Of a stretch of 64,000 nt of DNA, positions 8,513 to 17,488 are shown piece after piece; the stretch's first letter is position 1; each line of letters opens with the position of its first letter. A program made the translations under genes and the position numbers. Source of the DNA: an uncultured SAR86 cluster bacterium (GTDB taxonomy: Bacteria > Pseudomonadota > Gammaproteobacteria > Magnimaribacterales > D2472); assembly GCA_902628925.1 (NCBI GenBank), contig CACOPA010000005.1, positions 41,399 through 105,398 on the forward strand, in the 5' to 3' direction. A model generated the notes under the pieces. That model saw nothing but the letters and a program-made list of their open reading frames with translations, made no database searches and had not been told where the DNA came from.

Positions 8513-9286
8513 ATGTCTTCCGGGATAAAAATATTTTCATATCTTCCAAATCCAAGAGTTTGGAAGTCACTCATTGCTGCAAACCTTTGTGGAGCTAACG
8601 TTGAGGTTGTCGGTGATCAACCAAAAAATTTACCCAATTGGTTGTGGGACTTTGATGCAAGAGAACTTACCGAAGATGATAAAGCTAATTCAGCATTGAT
8701 TAGGAAAGGAAGAAGGGGCTTTACAAATGATCTTTATAAAACTGACGAGTTTCTTTTAGCACATCCTTTCGGAACAGTACCTGCTGCATTTGATCTTGAA
8801 ACGAAAGGAGGTATCTTTGAATCCAATAGCATAATGCGGGCAGTTGCTAGATCTGGGAAACCAAATAATCTTTATGGTGGTGAGGATCATGTATTGGTAT
8901 CAAGAATTGATAGCTTTCTAGATGTAAATTTAGTTTTCTCAAGGGAACACCAAGTTTACATTTTAAGTATAGAGAATATGAACGAGGTTCTGTATAACCG
9001 CATGAAGTCTGCGTATGAGTTCTATTTGGATGGGATTGAATCAGCATTAAAATTAAATAAATTTATTGTTGGAGACTTTATTTCTCTTGCTGATATATCT
9101 TTTGTTTGCGACGTTGGTTATTTTCTTAAAGAAGCAAATCAGAAGGATGTCTTAGATGCCCAGGGATTTGATTTAATTTCATGCAAATTCAAGAATGAAT
9201 ATCCTCAATGCGCTGATCATCTGATTGAGTTGTCTAACCAAGAGGAATTTTCAACAGTTATTACGGATGGCTTTATAAGCCTTTAA
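8513..9286 (+). CDS. Glutathione S-transferase family protein
   Basis: A 257-residue GST-fold protein. The N-terminal thioredoxin-like half (IKIFSYLPNPRVWKSLIAANLCGANVEVV) leads to the FGTVPAAFDLETKGGIFESNSIMRAVA segment, the usual glutathione-binding P and ES positions. The helical C-terminal half has FIVGDFISLADISFVCDV, the conserved N-capping/hydrophobic-staple region. It resembles the elongation-factor-1-gamma-like GST class. The physiological substrate is unknown. It follows the thermonuclease gene and may share its promoter. Confidence 0.8.
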   Translation: MSSGIKIFSYLPNPRVWKSLIAANLCGANVEVVGDQPKNLPNWLWDFDARELTEDDKANSALIRKGRRGFTNDLYKTDEFLLAHPFGTVPAAFDLETKGGIFESNSIMRAVARSGKPNNLYGGEDHVLVSRIDSFLDVNLVFSREHQVYILSIENMNEVLYNRMKSAYEFYLDGIESALKLNKFIVGDFISLADISFVCDVGYFLKEANQKDVLDAQGFDLISCKFKNEYPQCADHLIELSNQEEFSTVITDGFISL

Positions 9287-9298
9287 AGCGTCTAAGAA

Positions 9299-9697
9299 CT
9301 ATTCACCAAGCAGCACTTTTGCTGCTAACTGAGTATCCATATACTCCTTTAATTCCAGAATCTTGTTGTCTTTTATTTTCAACAAAAAATGATATTTGTT
9401 GTTATACGGTTTTCCAGAAACATGCATTGCTGAACCTTCTACCTCAGCTGCAACGTAATCATTTTCAGCAATTAAATTAACAACATTGAAAGATATTCCA
9501 TCTGGAAATGAATCAAGGATACTTTTAGCAAAACCAACAACCTCACTTTTAGATCTTGAACCACCAATTGCATTTTCACCAGCAGTCCATATTATTGATT
9601 CTTCTGTATAAAAGTCCAGATAGTCTTGAGAACCACTGCTTAAAATTCTGAAGAAATCTTCTACAAGTTTTTTATTATTATCTGTTGAGTCAGACAT
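9299..9697 (-). CDS. SnoaL/NTF2-like nuclear-transport-factor-fold protein
   Basis: A 132-residue protein of the NTF2-like fold. The N-terminal helix (NNKKLVEDFFRILSSGSQDYLDFY) is followed by beta strands with IWTAGENAIGG, AAEVEGSA and KYHFLLKIKDNKILELKEYMDT; this last part is the typical SnoaL ending. Such proteins act as small isomerases, hydrolases or binding proteins, and the specific role cannot be read. It begins 34 bases after hugZ on the same strand, so it may be a last passenger gene of the heme operon. Confidence 0.8.
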   Translation of the reverse strand: MSDSTDNNKKLVEDFFRILSSGSQDYLDFYTEESIIWTAGENAIGGSRSKSEVVGFAKSILDSFPDGISFNVVNLIAENDYVAAEVEGSAMHVSGKPYNNKYHFLLKIKDNKILELKEYMDTQLAAKVLLGE

Positions 9698-9731
9698 AAT
9701 TTATGTTACTACTGAATAATTTTTTTATCTA

Positions 9732-10466
9732 TTACTCAAATTTTCTGTACTGATTGGCTTGAAAGATTAACATCTCTCGATAAGACTTAGCGTTCATACA
9801 AATTCCATCAAATGAAATAAAAAATATTTTTCCTCTAGATTTAATGAAATACCCGTCCATGCAAAGCGCAATCATTTTTGCTTTTTTGTCTCTTCTTTGG
9901 TGCTGAGCTTGTAAGGCAGAAATAATTACATTTTGGTGATCCTGATTCATATGTTCAATCATTCCTTCCTCGTTATTTATCCATGAGGGTTTAACCGGCT
10001 TCCAATCTTTAATTTTTAACCAGGCTATCTCACCAAAACCACCAATCCATCTAATTTTACTGTGCGACAACTTATAGAAATCAAAATCATGCAATGCAGA
10101 GTACTTTTTACTATCTGGCAGAAATTTATGAAATCTCGGTTTAACTAATTCTTTTTCACTTTTGTTTATTGGTTTTAGATCACCCATCAAAGTTAACCTC
10201 TGGGAGTTTTGTTTGTCATCATCTTTTTTTTCTTTCGATAATGTTATGCATGCCCTTGAATCTCGAAAGAGATTCTTTGTATGCTGGGCAAGGGTACTCG
10301 CATATATGTAAACAGATCTATCTAGCCCTGTGATAAACGTAACATAGCTTCCAAAAGGGTATCCTTTAAATGATTTTGAAAGAGTTGATAGTATTCCTGA
10401 TGAGGATGAACGAAGTAAATTTATAGCACTTGTTTCAAATTTGTTAAGTTTTTCTTTCATTTTCAA
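9732..10466 (-). CDS. hugZ: Heme utilisation protein HugZ/HutZ family
   Basis: The protein has 244 residues with an N-terminal pyridoxamine-phosphate-oxidase-like split barrel (SGILSTLSKSFKGYPFGSYVTF; YIYASTLAQHTKNLF). The GGFGEIAWL motif and a C-terminal DUF2470-type segment (NEEGMIEHMNQDHQNVI) follow. HugZ/HutZ proteins bind heme after import and degrade it to release iron. The gene is the fourth in the hmu operon and overlaps hmuV as ATGA. Placement next to a heme ABC transporter and downstream of Fur boxes strongly supports this role over a generic flavin oxidase. Confidence 0.88.
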   Translation of the reverse strand: MKMKEKLNKFETSAINLLRSSSSGILSTLSKSFKGYPFGSYVTFITGLDRSVYIYASTLAQHTKNLFRDSRACITLSKEKKDDDKQNSQRLTLMGDLKPINKSEKELVKPRFHKFLPDSKKYSALHDFDFYKLSHSKIRWIGGFGEIAWLKIKDWKPVKPSWINNEEGMIEHMNQDHQNVIISALQAQHQRRDKKAKMIALCMDGYFIKSRGKIFFISFDGICMNAKSYREMLIFQANQYRKFE

Positions 10467-11236
10467 TAGTACCTAATGTTGATTGGATCCTGATCAATCA
10501 TAATATTGGTTTCATAAGCTTTAGATAGCAAATCCTCGTTGAGCATTTCCTGCACATCACCTTCTTTAACAATACTACCTTTTTTAAGGATAATTATTCT
10601 GTCTGAAAATGAATAAGCAAGGTTTAAGTCGTGAAGGATCATTAAAATACCAGTTCCAGCGGCAGCCCTTTTTTTTATTGAGCGCATCATGCTGAGTTTA
10701 TGAACCATATCTAAGTTTGAAAAAGGCTCATCTAATAATAAATAATTTTGATCATTTGCATTTGGTGGTTGCCATAACTGTAGCAAGGTTCTAGCAAAGT
10801 GAACTCGACGTTGCTCACCACCTGACAAAGTATTGAATTTCTGATTAACTAAACTCTGCAAATCACATTCTTCAATGACATCGTTTTGATAATTTTCTAG
10901 ATCACTACTGATCATATTAAATTTATGATCTAACCAACCCATTTGGATAATGTCCATCACACTGTAATCAAAAGCAATGTTTTGAAATTGAGACATTACA
11001 GATCTAATATATGCGCGCTCTTGAATTGAAATTGTATTAAGTGGCCTTGAGTCATAATAGACTTCACCATTGTGATCAGATAAATTCCCGGTAATCATAT
11101 TCAACAATGTAGTCTTGCCCGCCCCATTTGGGCCAATAATAGATAAGATTTCTTTAGGCTTAACTTCTAGAGTAATATCTTTGAGTATACTTTTATTCCC
11201 AAAAGATAAAGATACTGACTCAGTCTTTATACTCAT
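10463..11236 (-). CDS. hmuV: Heme ABC transporter ATP-binding protein HmuV
   Basis: A 257-residue ABC ATPase that powers heme import across the inner membrane. Walker A GPNGAGKTT lies at about residues 35-43, the signature LSGGEQRRV precedes the Walker B region LLLDEPFSNLD, and the switch histidine is in LMILHDLNLAYSF. It overlaps both the permease gene upstream and hugZ downstream by ATGA junctions, so stoichiometric co-expression is likely. The same fold serves siderophores and cobalamin; HugZ in the operon favours heme. Confidence 0.9.
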   Translation of the reverse strand: MSIKTESVSLSFGNKSILKDITLEVKPKEILSIIGPNGAGKTTLLNMITGNLSDHNGEVYYDSRPLNTISIQERAYIRSVMSQFQNIAFDYSVMDIIQMGWLDHKFNMISSDLENYQNDVIEECDLQSLVNQKFNTLSGGEQRRVHFARTLLQLWQPPNANDQNYLLLDEPFSNLDMVHKLSMMRSIKKRAAAGTGILMILHDLNLAYSFSDRIIILKKGSIVKEGDVQEMLNEDLLSKAYETNIMIDQDPINIRYY

Positions 11237-12282
11237 AATCTTTTGATCCTAAAGATTAACCATAAGAAAAATGGCGAACCTATGGCACTTGTTATTAAGC
11301 CAATAGGCAATTCAGCAGGTTGTACAATAATTCTTGCAATTAAATCTGCGATAATCATTATGGCAGCACCCATAATTGCTGAACCTGGTAAAACAAAATT
11401 ATGATTTACACCTCCTATTAGTCTTGTTAGGTGAGGAACAACCAAGCCTACAAATCCAATCATCCCTGAAAGAGCTACACTTGCTCCAACAGCTGCGGCA
11501 CAAGTTAAAATGATCGTATACTTAAGCCTTTGAACATCTATGCCTAATCTGTAAGCCTCTTGTTCACCTAATTGAAGGAGGTCAAGTTGCCTTGAAAAAG
11601 GGACCATAATCATAATTGAAATTAGAATCATGACAATAACTGGTGTGAGCAATGGCCAAGTTACCCCACCAAAACTCCCCATTGTCCAAAATGTTAGGCT
11701 TCTTAGTTCTGCATCAGTACTAATATAGGTGAGAATACCTATACCAACACCAGCAATTGCATTGATGGCTATACCTACAAGAAGCATGTAAGTGACTCCC
11801 TCATAACCAAAACCTCTTGTCATTAAATAAAGCATAAAGATTACAAGAGACGCTCCAGCCACTGCAGCCAATGGAATTAAATAAATCCCTAGGGAGTATT
11901 GATCAAATAAATCTCCACCTAAGACTATTATTAGGGTTGCTCCCAAGGCAGCACCTGCAGAAACACCAATTAAACCTGGATCAGCCAATGGATTTCTAAA
12001 TAATCCTTGCAGTGCAGCACCAGAAATACCGAGACTTGCACCAACAAGAGCTGATAGAATTACTCTCGGTAGCCTAATTTCAATTAAGACGGTATTTTGA
12101 ATCGCAGTTGTGTTTCCTTTAACAAACTCAAAAATAGATAAACCATAGCTCCCTAAAGTGATCGCAAGGACTACAAATATCAAGCTCACTAATATTAGGC
12201 AACATAATATGTAGGACTGTTTATAACTTATAAAATTAAAATAAGTTTTGATTTGATTAGAAGCGTCCTTAAGAGCTTGCAT
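11233..12282 (-). CDS. hmuU: Heme ABC transporter permease HmuU (FecCD family)
   Basis: A 349-residue FecCD-family inner-membrane permease with about nine or ten transmembrane helices. Family landmarks are the LPRVILSALVGASLGISGAALQGLFRNPLADP block, then GVSAGAALGA and the C-terminal SGMIGFVGLVVPHLTRLIGG, which includes the ATPase coupling helix. The gene overlaps the hmuT end by 14 bases and hmuV by four. Together with the periplasmic binding protein and ATPase it forms a complete type II importer. Confidence 0.9.
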   Translation of the reverse strand: MQALKDASNQIKTYFNFISYKQSYILCCLILVSLIFVVLAITLGSYGLSIFEFVKGNTTAIQNTVLIEIRLPRVILSALVGASLGISGAALQGLFRNPLADPGLIGVSAGAALGATLIIVLGGDLFDQYSLGIYLIPLAAVAGASLVIFMLYLMTRGFGYEGVTYMLLVGIAINAIAGVGIGILTYISTDAELRSLTFWTMGSFGGVTWPLLTPVIVMILISIMIMVPFSRQLDLLQLGEQEAYRLGIDVQRLKYTIILTCAAAVGASVALSGMIGFVGLVVPHLTRLIGGVNHNFVLPGSAIMGAAIMIIADLIARIIVQPAELPIGLITSAIGSPFFLWLIFRIKRL

Positions 12283-13114
12283 TTAATATTTTTGCTATCT
12301 GCAAAGCGGTATCAATTGTTCTAGGCCCAAAACCAAGTGATGCCATTCCATCAAGAGCTAAAATATTATTATTTTGTGCTGCTGGGGTTAGGTATAGTGC
12401 AGGGTGGTTACTCAATTCCTCAATTGTACCAAAACCTTTAAGACCTCTCTCTGAGATTATAATTAGATCTGGTTCAGCTTGTATAATTGATTCAGTACCG
12501 ACAGGCTTCCATCCTTCAAATGATGATAGTGGGTTTATGCCTCCAGCCAAAGAAATCAAGCCATCTCCAGAAGTGTTCGAACCTGCTATTAAAGGCGATC
12601 CACTTTGCATACTTAGAATGTAGATAATTTTTTTTCCTTCTGCATCGGAGGTTGAATTCTCAAGTTGAGATACCTGTTTTAATAATTTGTTATTGTAGAA
12701 ATCAATTTCATTTTTTGTCATCCCAATAATTTTTCCAACACACTCTATTTTCTGAATGATTCCTGAGGCACTGTGAATCTCAGGTAATACTCTTGTTTCA
12801 ACATTTGTTCTATTAATTTGATCAATAACAGAAGGAGGACCCATATCATTTTCACCAATAATTAAGGTCGGATCTAACGAGAGAACACCCTCAGCAGAAA
12901 GGGCTCTCACATAGCCAATTGAGGGAAAATTCATAGCACTTTTTGGGTAGTTTGATGTCACGTCAACTGCAATAATTCGAGACTCTTGTTCTAAAAAATA
13001 AATAATCTCAGTTATTGATCCACCTGCTGCAGTTATTCTTGAAGAATCCATTGCTTTTTCACATGCATCAAAGCTGAAAGAGGCAAAAGTTAATAAAAGT
13101 AAAATATTTTTCAT
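12269..13114 (-). CDS. hmuT: Periplasmic heme-binding protein HmuT
   Basis: A 281-residue periplasmic substrate-binding protein of the BtuF/FhuD type. A signal peptide (MKNILLLLTFASFSFDA) is followed by TAAGGSITEIIYFLEQESRIIAVD, the start expected for hemin-binding members. Other family features are SIGYVRALSAEGVLSLDPTLI and the middle GDGLISLAGGINPL segment. It hands heme to HmuU-HmuV. It is the first gene of the operon, 87 bases from the divergent TonB receptor gene, with two Fur boxes between them. Confidence 0.9.
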   Translation of the reverse strand: MKNILLLLTFASFSFDACEKAMDSSRITAAGGSITEIIYFLEQESRIIAVDVTSNYPKSAMNFPSIGYVRALSAEGVLSLDPTLIIGENDMGPPSVIDQINRTNVETRVLPEIHSASGIIQKIECVGKIIGMTKNEIDFYNNKLLKQVSQLENSTSDAEGKKIIYILSMQSGSPLIAGSNTSGDGLISLAGGINPLSSFEGWKPVGTESIIQAEPDLIIISERGLKGFGTIEELSNHPALYLTPAAQNNNILALDGMASLGFGPRTIDTALQIAKILNASS

Positions 13115-13143
13115 AAATAGATTTTATTGCTTTTAAACACAAA

Positions 13144-13162
13144 GTAAATGATAATCATTCTC
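13144..13162. promoter_or_regulatory. Fur box 1, heme uptake intergenic region
   Basis: The 19-bp site GTAAATGATAATCATTCTC matches the classical Fur consensus at 16 of 19 positions, with the full ATGATAATCAT core. It lies 30 bases upstream of hmuT in the divergent hmuT / TonB-receptor region and should mediate iron repression in both directions. Confidence 0.85.
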
Positions 13163-13166
13163 AATT

Positions 13167-13185
13167 GTAAATGATAATCATTCGC
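13167..13185. promoter_or_regulatory. Fur box 2, heme uptake intergenic region
   Basis: A second near-identical site, GTAAATGATAATCATTCGC, matches the Fur consensus at 15 of 19 positions. Its start is 23 bases from the start of box 1, roughly two helical turns, which would allow cooperative loading of Fur. It is only 15 bases before the TonB-receptor ATG, so it probably overlaps that gene's transcription start. Confidence 0.85.
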
Positions 13186-13200
13186 ATTGTGAGGTAAATT

Positions 13201-15435
13201 ATGAGTTTCTTGATATCAAGTCAAAAATATTTATTTTTAATTATTCTATCCATATACATGTCCATTGTAATTGGTCAATCTAAAGTTGTTGAAGAAACAG
13301 TTGTTATTTCAGCAAAATATCCTGTTCCTTTATCTGAAGTTATTGGATCGGTAGACTCAATTTCTCTTGCTGATATAGAAGACAGACAGGTAAGTGATCT
13401 AAATGATCTATTAAATAACACCGTCGGCGTTTCTTCTACACGAAGCATTTCTTCAGGGCGGGCCTATAATGACTCTATTTCAATAAGAGGTATGGGCGGC
13501 AGAAGAGTTAATCTTTTGGTTGACGGCATAAGGTCTGGCGAACTATATCAGGGTTACGGAAAAGATCTTGTAGATACCGAGCTCATAAAGAGAGTCGAGA
13601 TTCTTAAGGGACCCACTTCTGCTTTATATGGATCTGATGGACTAGCAGGGGCAATTCTTTACATTACGAAAGATCCTAGCGATTTTGCAAATCAAGCTGA
13701 TCCATACCATGCTATTAATTTAGGCTATGATAGTGATAACCAACATCAAAAATTATCATATTTGGCTGCAACAGTTGGAGAAAGATCTGAAGCACTAATC
13801 CAACTTACTAGTAGAACTCTTGAGGAGACAGAGCTTCATGGAGACTCTGAACTTGATCCAAACCCCTTCACTGCAGATCAAAATAGTATCTTTATAAAAG
13901 GGAAGTATTTAATTAGTGACAGAGTTGGTCTGACATTAGTGTATGATGCACAAGAATCTGAGGCTGATTGGGATTTACAATCAACTTTAGGTAACTCAGG
14001 ATATCCTCAAATAGTGAACACTTCATCCTCTAAGGGTGATGATGAGTCTTCAAGAGACAGAGTGTCTATAACTTTAGATTTTTCATCAGATTTTGGGCTT
14101 TTTGATAATGGAAGTATTTCAATTTATGCTCAGGACACGGATCAAGCCCAAATTACTAATATCTCTAAGGCAATAACAGGTAATTTTGTTAACGGAGCAT
14201 TTGGCCCTCAGTTTGTGCCTCAAATACCTCCAACGCCAATTGCAGAATTTAAAAATTATATTTTTGATCAATCTATTGAGGGCTTTAATTTTCAATTTTT
14301 CAAGTCTATTAAATCAAACTCAGGAATAACTCAAAATATAGTTTATGGCTATGAACAAGAAACAATTGATGTTACGAGACCTCGATACAGAACTGAAACT
14401 AATCTTTTAACACAATCAGTAAATACAAACATTGGAGGAGAGACTTATCCTAATAAAACATTTCCAGATACTGAAACCAAGCGCACAGCTTTCTATATAA
14501 ATAACAGAATCGATTTATCTAACAAAACTTCAGTTGTAATAGGAGCAAGAAATGATAGTTATGAACTAACAACAAGCCCTGATCAGCTTTTTATAAATGT
14601 AAACCCATTTGGATATAATCTTGTCGATCAGGATGATAGTAAAACTTCTTTAAAGCTTGGTTTTATTCGCGACATTAATGAGGCTCTATCATTTTATTAT
14701 CAATATGCAGAAGGCTTTAGGAGTCCTGATTTTTATAGTTCAAATTTAAGTTTTACCAATTTTGCTTTTAGATACACCATAATTCCGAATCCTGACCTTG
14801 GTCCTGAGGAGAGTGAGGGAAGTGAATTTGGTTTCAAAGGTGAAACCAGCAACGGATCTTGGTCAGTAGCTTTTTATGATAATGATTATAAGGATTTCAT
14901 TGAAACTGAAATGACCGGCTTTACTATGACTGGTTTAATGAAGTTTGTTTACAAAAACTTAGAAGATGTGAATATTAAAGGATCAGAAATAAAAGCTAAC
15001 TTTAACTTTAGCGATAACTTAACTGCACAATTTGGATTTAATAACTCTAAAGGAGAGCAAAACGGTAAACCCTTGACCACTATTGATCCTGATCAAGCTA
15101 TTTTAGGGTTGCTATGGAATTCGGATGACAACAAGCTGAGCATCAATACATATGCGAGAATGACAGATGGTAGTCCTCAAAGCTTACCACCTGTTTGCGG
15201 AAGAACCCCGCCATGTGCGAATGCATTAACACTGCCAGATCATACCCTAGTTGATAGTTTTATTAGCTATTCAATAAATGAAAGACTTTCAATGAGATTG
15301 GCAGTCAGAAATATTACCGATAAAAAGTACTGGAATTGGTCAGACGTTGCGGGTAGCACAGCTAATGATCCAGCCTTAGATTATTTTTTGAATCCAGGTA
15401 GAAACTATAGCTTGTCTTTCAGAATAGTTTTTTAA
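13201..15435 (+). CDS. TonB-dependent heme/iron receptor
   Basis: A 744-residue outer-membrane receptor. A signal sequence is followed by a TonB-box-like EETVVISAKYP. The plug domain contains SIRGMGGRRVNLLVDGIRSG and RVEILKGPTSALYGSDGLAGAI. The barrel ends with aromatic RNYSLSFRIVF. The FRSP (in EGFRSPDF) and NPDLGPEESEG motifs resemble the FRAP and NPNL boxes of heme receptors. Unlike classical heme receptors, I see no histidine between those two motifs. It diverges from hmuTUV-hugZ and shares the Fur boxes, so heme or a heme-protein is the most probable ligand. Extracytoplasmic loops are rich in S, D and N. Confidence 0.87.
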   Translation: MSFLISSQKYLFLIILSIYMSIVIGQSKVVEETVVISAKYPVPLSEVIGSVDSISLADIEDRQVSDLNDLLNNTVGVSSTRSISSGRAYNDSISIRGMGGRRVNLLVDGIRSGELYQGYGKDLVDTELIKRVEILKGPTSALYGSDGLAGAILYITKDPSDFANQADPYHAINLGYDSDNQHQKLSYLAATVGERSEALIQLTSRTLEETELHGDSELDPNPFTADQNSIFIKGKYLISDRVGLTLVYDAQESEADWDLQSTLGNSGYPQIVNTSSSKGDDESSRDRVSITLDFSSDFGLFDNGSISIYAQDTDQAQITNISKAITGNFVNGAFGPQFVPQIPPTPIAEFKNYIFDQSIEGFNFQFFKSIKSNSGITQNIVYGYEQETIDVTRPRYRTETNLLTQSVNTNIGGETYPNKTFPDTETKRTAFYINNRIDLSNKTSVVIGARNDSYELTTSPDQLFINVNPFGYNLVDQDDSKTSLKLGFIRDINEALSFYYQYAEGFRSPDFYSSNLSFTNFAFRYTIIPNPDLGPEESEGSEFGFKGETSNGSWSVAFYDNDYKDFIETEMTGFTMTGLMKFVYKNLEDVNIKGSEIKANFNFSDNLTAQFGFNNSKGEQNGKPLTTIDPDQAILGLLWNSDDNKLSINTYARMTDGSPQSLPPVCGRTPPCANALTLPDHTLVDSFISYSINERLSMRLAVRNITDKKYWNWSDVAGSTANDPALDYFLNPGRNYSLSFRIVF

Positions 15436-15494
15436 TAAAGGTAAGTATGATTTAAGGTATTTAATTTAGAGTAAAAATAATAAAGGAGAGGACT

Positions 15495-16229
15495 ATGAAA
15501 AAAACTTTTTTAACGTTTGTTTTGATATTTGGTTTCCAGCTTAGTGCTAATAATCATTTACCAGCAAACTATTCAATGTACCAAGCTAATTTTTTATTTA
15601 ATTGCCCTGTGGCTGAAAAATGCTTTGCGGCATTTGATAGATATATGAATTCGCCTGAAGTTGCCAAAGAAAAATTTGAAGTTGATTTTTTTGCGATTCA
15701 ACAAAACGGTTGGGATGATTCAACTCATGGTGTCAGCTGGTATTACAAAGATGCTGATCAGTATGCAAAAGCTGGACAGATTTTTTCAACTTCAAAAGCT
15801 GGAAGAGAATTTAGAAAAACCATGAATGATATTGGTGTAGAAATAATCTCTGATACTTTAACTGTTCATAGTGTTGGAGTTACCCTGAAAGGAAATACTG
15901 TAGACAATGGAGTTAGCTTGAGATGGAGTCTTGAGGTAACTGATCCAGCAAAGTTTGTTCCTTTATGGAAAAACTTTAGTAAAAGTCTTGAGAAGTATGA
16001 TTGGACTTCTAACGCTTATGGACTTCAGAGTCACTATCTTGGAAATAATGGAAATGGCATTACTCATGAAATTTGGGCTGCTTTCAATACTCCACAAGAT
16101 GCGTTGGCATTTTTGTCTGGTATGAACGCTTCAAAAGAATTTGCTGCTTACGCACCTGAATCAAGGAAGTACAGCCAGTTTAAAAGATCATATATGGAAG
16201 TTAGTCTCAAGATGTATAATCCTGACTAA
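15495..16229 (+). CDS. Secreted duplicated-domain protein, family copy 1
   Basis: A 244-residue exported protein with a signal peptide (MKKTFLTFVLIFGFQLSA). It appears to be built of two similar halves of about 110 residues, each predicted as an alternating alpha/beta unit like a ferredoxin-like or dimeric-barrel fold. One half starts near YSMYQANFLFNCP, the other near VSLRWSLEVTDPAKFVPLW. It belongs with a related protein at 58218 in this window, and more loosely with those at 31923, 54114 and 55731. It has a GGAGAGG ribosome site, follows the TonB receptor by 59 bases and ends before a strong terminator. Function unknown. Confidence 0.75.
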   Translation: MKKTFLTFVLIFGFQLSANNHLPANYSMYQANFLFNCPVAEKCFAAFDRYMNSPEVAKEKFEVDFFAIQQNGWDDSTHGVSWYYKDADQYAKAGQIFSTSKAGREFRKTMNDIGVEIISDTLTVHSVGVTLKGNTVDNGVSLRWSLEVTDPAKFVPLWKNFSKSLEKYDWTSNAYGLQSHYLGNNGNGITHEIWAAFNTPQDALAFLSGMNASKEFAAYAPESRKYSQFKRSYMEVSLKMYNPD

Positions 16230-16250
16230 TATAGTTTATATCATTTTTTT

Positions 16251-16280
16251 AATAAGGGGCTTGGTGCCCCTTATTTATTT
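16251..16280 (+). terminator. Rho-independent terminator
   Basis: AATAAGGGGC at 16251-16260 pairs perfectly with GCCCCTTATT at 16266-16275 around a five-base loop, followed by a T-rich tail. It ends the receptor / secreted-protein transcript before the dehalogenase gene. Confidence 0.85.
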
Positions 16281-16305
16281 TGAAAAGATGATTTAAGCTA
16301 AAAGA

Positions 16306-17169
16306 ATGAATTGGAATAAAAAATATATTGATGTTTCAGGTAAGCAAATAGCTTATGTTGAAATGGGAGAGGGTGATCCAATCATTTTTCAGCATGGAAA
16401 CCCAACGTCATCTTATCTTTGGAGAAATATCCTTCCACAACTTCAGAGCCTTGGAAGATGTATTGCAATGGATCTTATTGGTATGGGCGATAGTGAAAAG
16501 CTTAAGGATGCAGGTAGCATGACCTATTCATATGCTACTCACAAAAAATATTTTGATGGATTTTTGGATGAACTAGGCATTAATAATAATACAACCCTAA
16601 TAATTCATGACTGGGGGTCTGCATTGGGCTTTGATTGGGCACATAATAATCCTAAAAAAGTTAAAGCCATCTGTTACATGGAAGGTATAGTTCAATCTAT
16701 GAAGTGGGAGGATTGGAACGAGGATGCTAGAGGAATTTTTCAAGGGTTTAGATCTCCAGCTGGAGAAGAGATGATCTTAGAGAAAAACTTATTTATTGAG
16801 GCAGTTCTTCCTGGATCAATTCTAAGAAAATTATCTGATGAAGAGATGAATGAGTACAGAAGACCATTTAAGGATAAGAAATCTCGTCAACCAACGCTTG
16901 ATTGGCCAAGACAAATTCCCTTGGAAAATGAGCCTCCGGAAATATGTAAAATTGTGGATTCTTATTCTCAATGGATGGCTAAGAATGATCTGCCTAAGTT
17001 ATTCATTAATGCTGAACCTGGAGCTATTTTAATTGGCAAACAAAGAGAGTTTTGTAGAACTTGGAAAAATCAAAAAGAGGTGACTGTTAAGGGCAGTCAC
17101 TTTATTCAAGAGGATTCACCAAATGAGATTGGGAGCGCAATCTTTGATTGGTTAAAAGACATAGATTAA
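16306..17169 (+). CDS. Haloalkane dehalogenase
   Basis: An alpha/beta-hydrolase of 287 residues with all haloalkane dehalogenase landmarks. These are the oxyanion/halide region QHGNPTSSYLWRN (N32), the nucleophile Asp102 in HDWGSALG with the halide-holding Trp103, the acid Glu126 in MEGI, and the base His265 in GSHFIQED. The pattern matches the DhaA/LinB-like subfamily. It hydrolyses a carbon-halogen bond to an alcohol plus halide, plausible in seawater, where halogenated metabolites occur. No signal peptide, so cytoplasmic. The next two genes follow closely on the same strand. Confidence 0.9.
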   Translation: MNWNKKYIDVSGKQIAYVEMGEGDPIIFQHGNPTSSYLWRNILPQLQSLGRCIAMDLIGMGDSEKLKDAGSMTYSYATHKKYFDGFLDELGINNNTTLIIHDWGSALGFDWAHNNPKKVKAICYMEGIVQSMKWEDWNEDARGIFQGFRSPAGEEMILEKNLFIEAVLPGSILRKLSDEEMNEYRRPFKDKKSRQPTLDWPRQIPLENEPPEICKIVDSYSQWMAKNDLPKLFINAEPGAILIGKQREFCRTWKNQKEVTVKGSHFIQEDSPNEIGSAIFDWLKDID

Positions 17170-17191
17170 TATTAAAAAAAGGAGAATAAGT

Positions 17192-17461
17192 ATGTTAGTT
17201 GCTGTAAGAGCTGAAGTTGAAAGTGTAGATCGTTGGAGAGAAGGGTTTAAGACCCATGGAGATTTGTTTTCGAAACAAAAGATTTCTATAGCATACCTAG
17301 GCGCTACTGATGACAACAAAGTCATTGCAGTTGTAGATACCTCTGATCTTGATGAATTTATGAGAATTTTCAATGATCCTGCTACAGCAGAAGCAATGCA
17401 GCACGATGGAATTACTGGTGGTGTGGAGATGTTTGTTTTAGATGATAGCTTTAAACCATAA
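17192..17461 (+). CDS. Small dimeric alpha/beta-barrel protein
   Basis: An 89-residue protein with the compact ABM-like or DUF3764-like shape. A strand-helix-strand unit (LVAVRAEVESVDRWREGFKTHGDLF) is followed by IAYLGATDDNKVIAVVDTSDLDEFMRIFNDPATAEAM and a terminal strand. Such proteins form dimeric barrels and act as small oxygenases, chaperones or sensors. A GGAG ribosome-binding site precedes the ATG, and the gene begins 22 bases after the dehalogenase gene. Specific function unknown. Confidence 0.78.
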   Translation: MLVAVRAEVESVDRWREGFKTHGDLFSKQKISIAYLGATDDNKVIAVVDTSDLDEFMRIFNDPATAEAMQHDGITGGVEMFVLDDSFKP

Positions 17462-17488
17462 AAGACTCATGAGATTAGGAGTTAGGCA

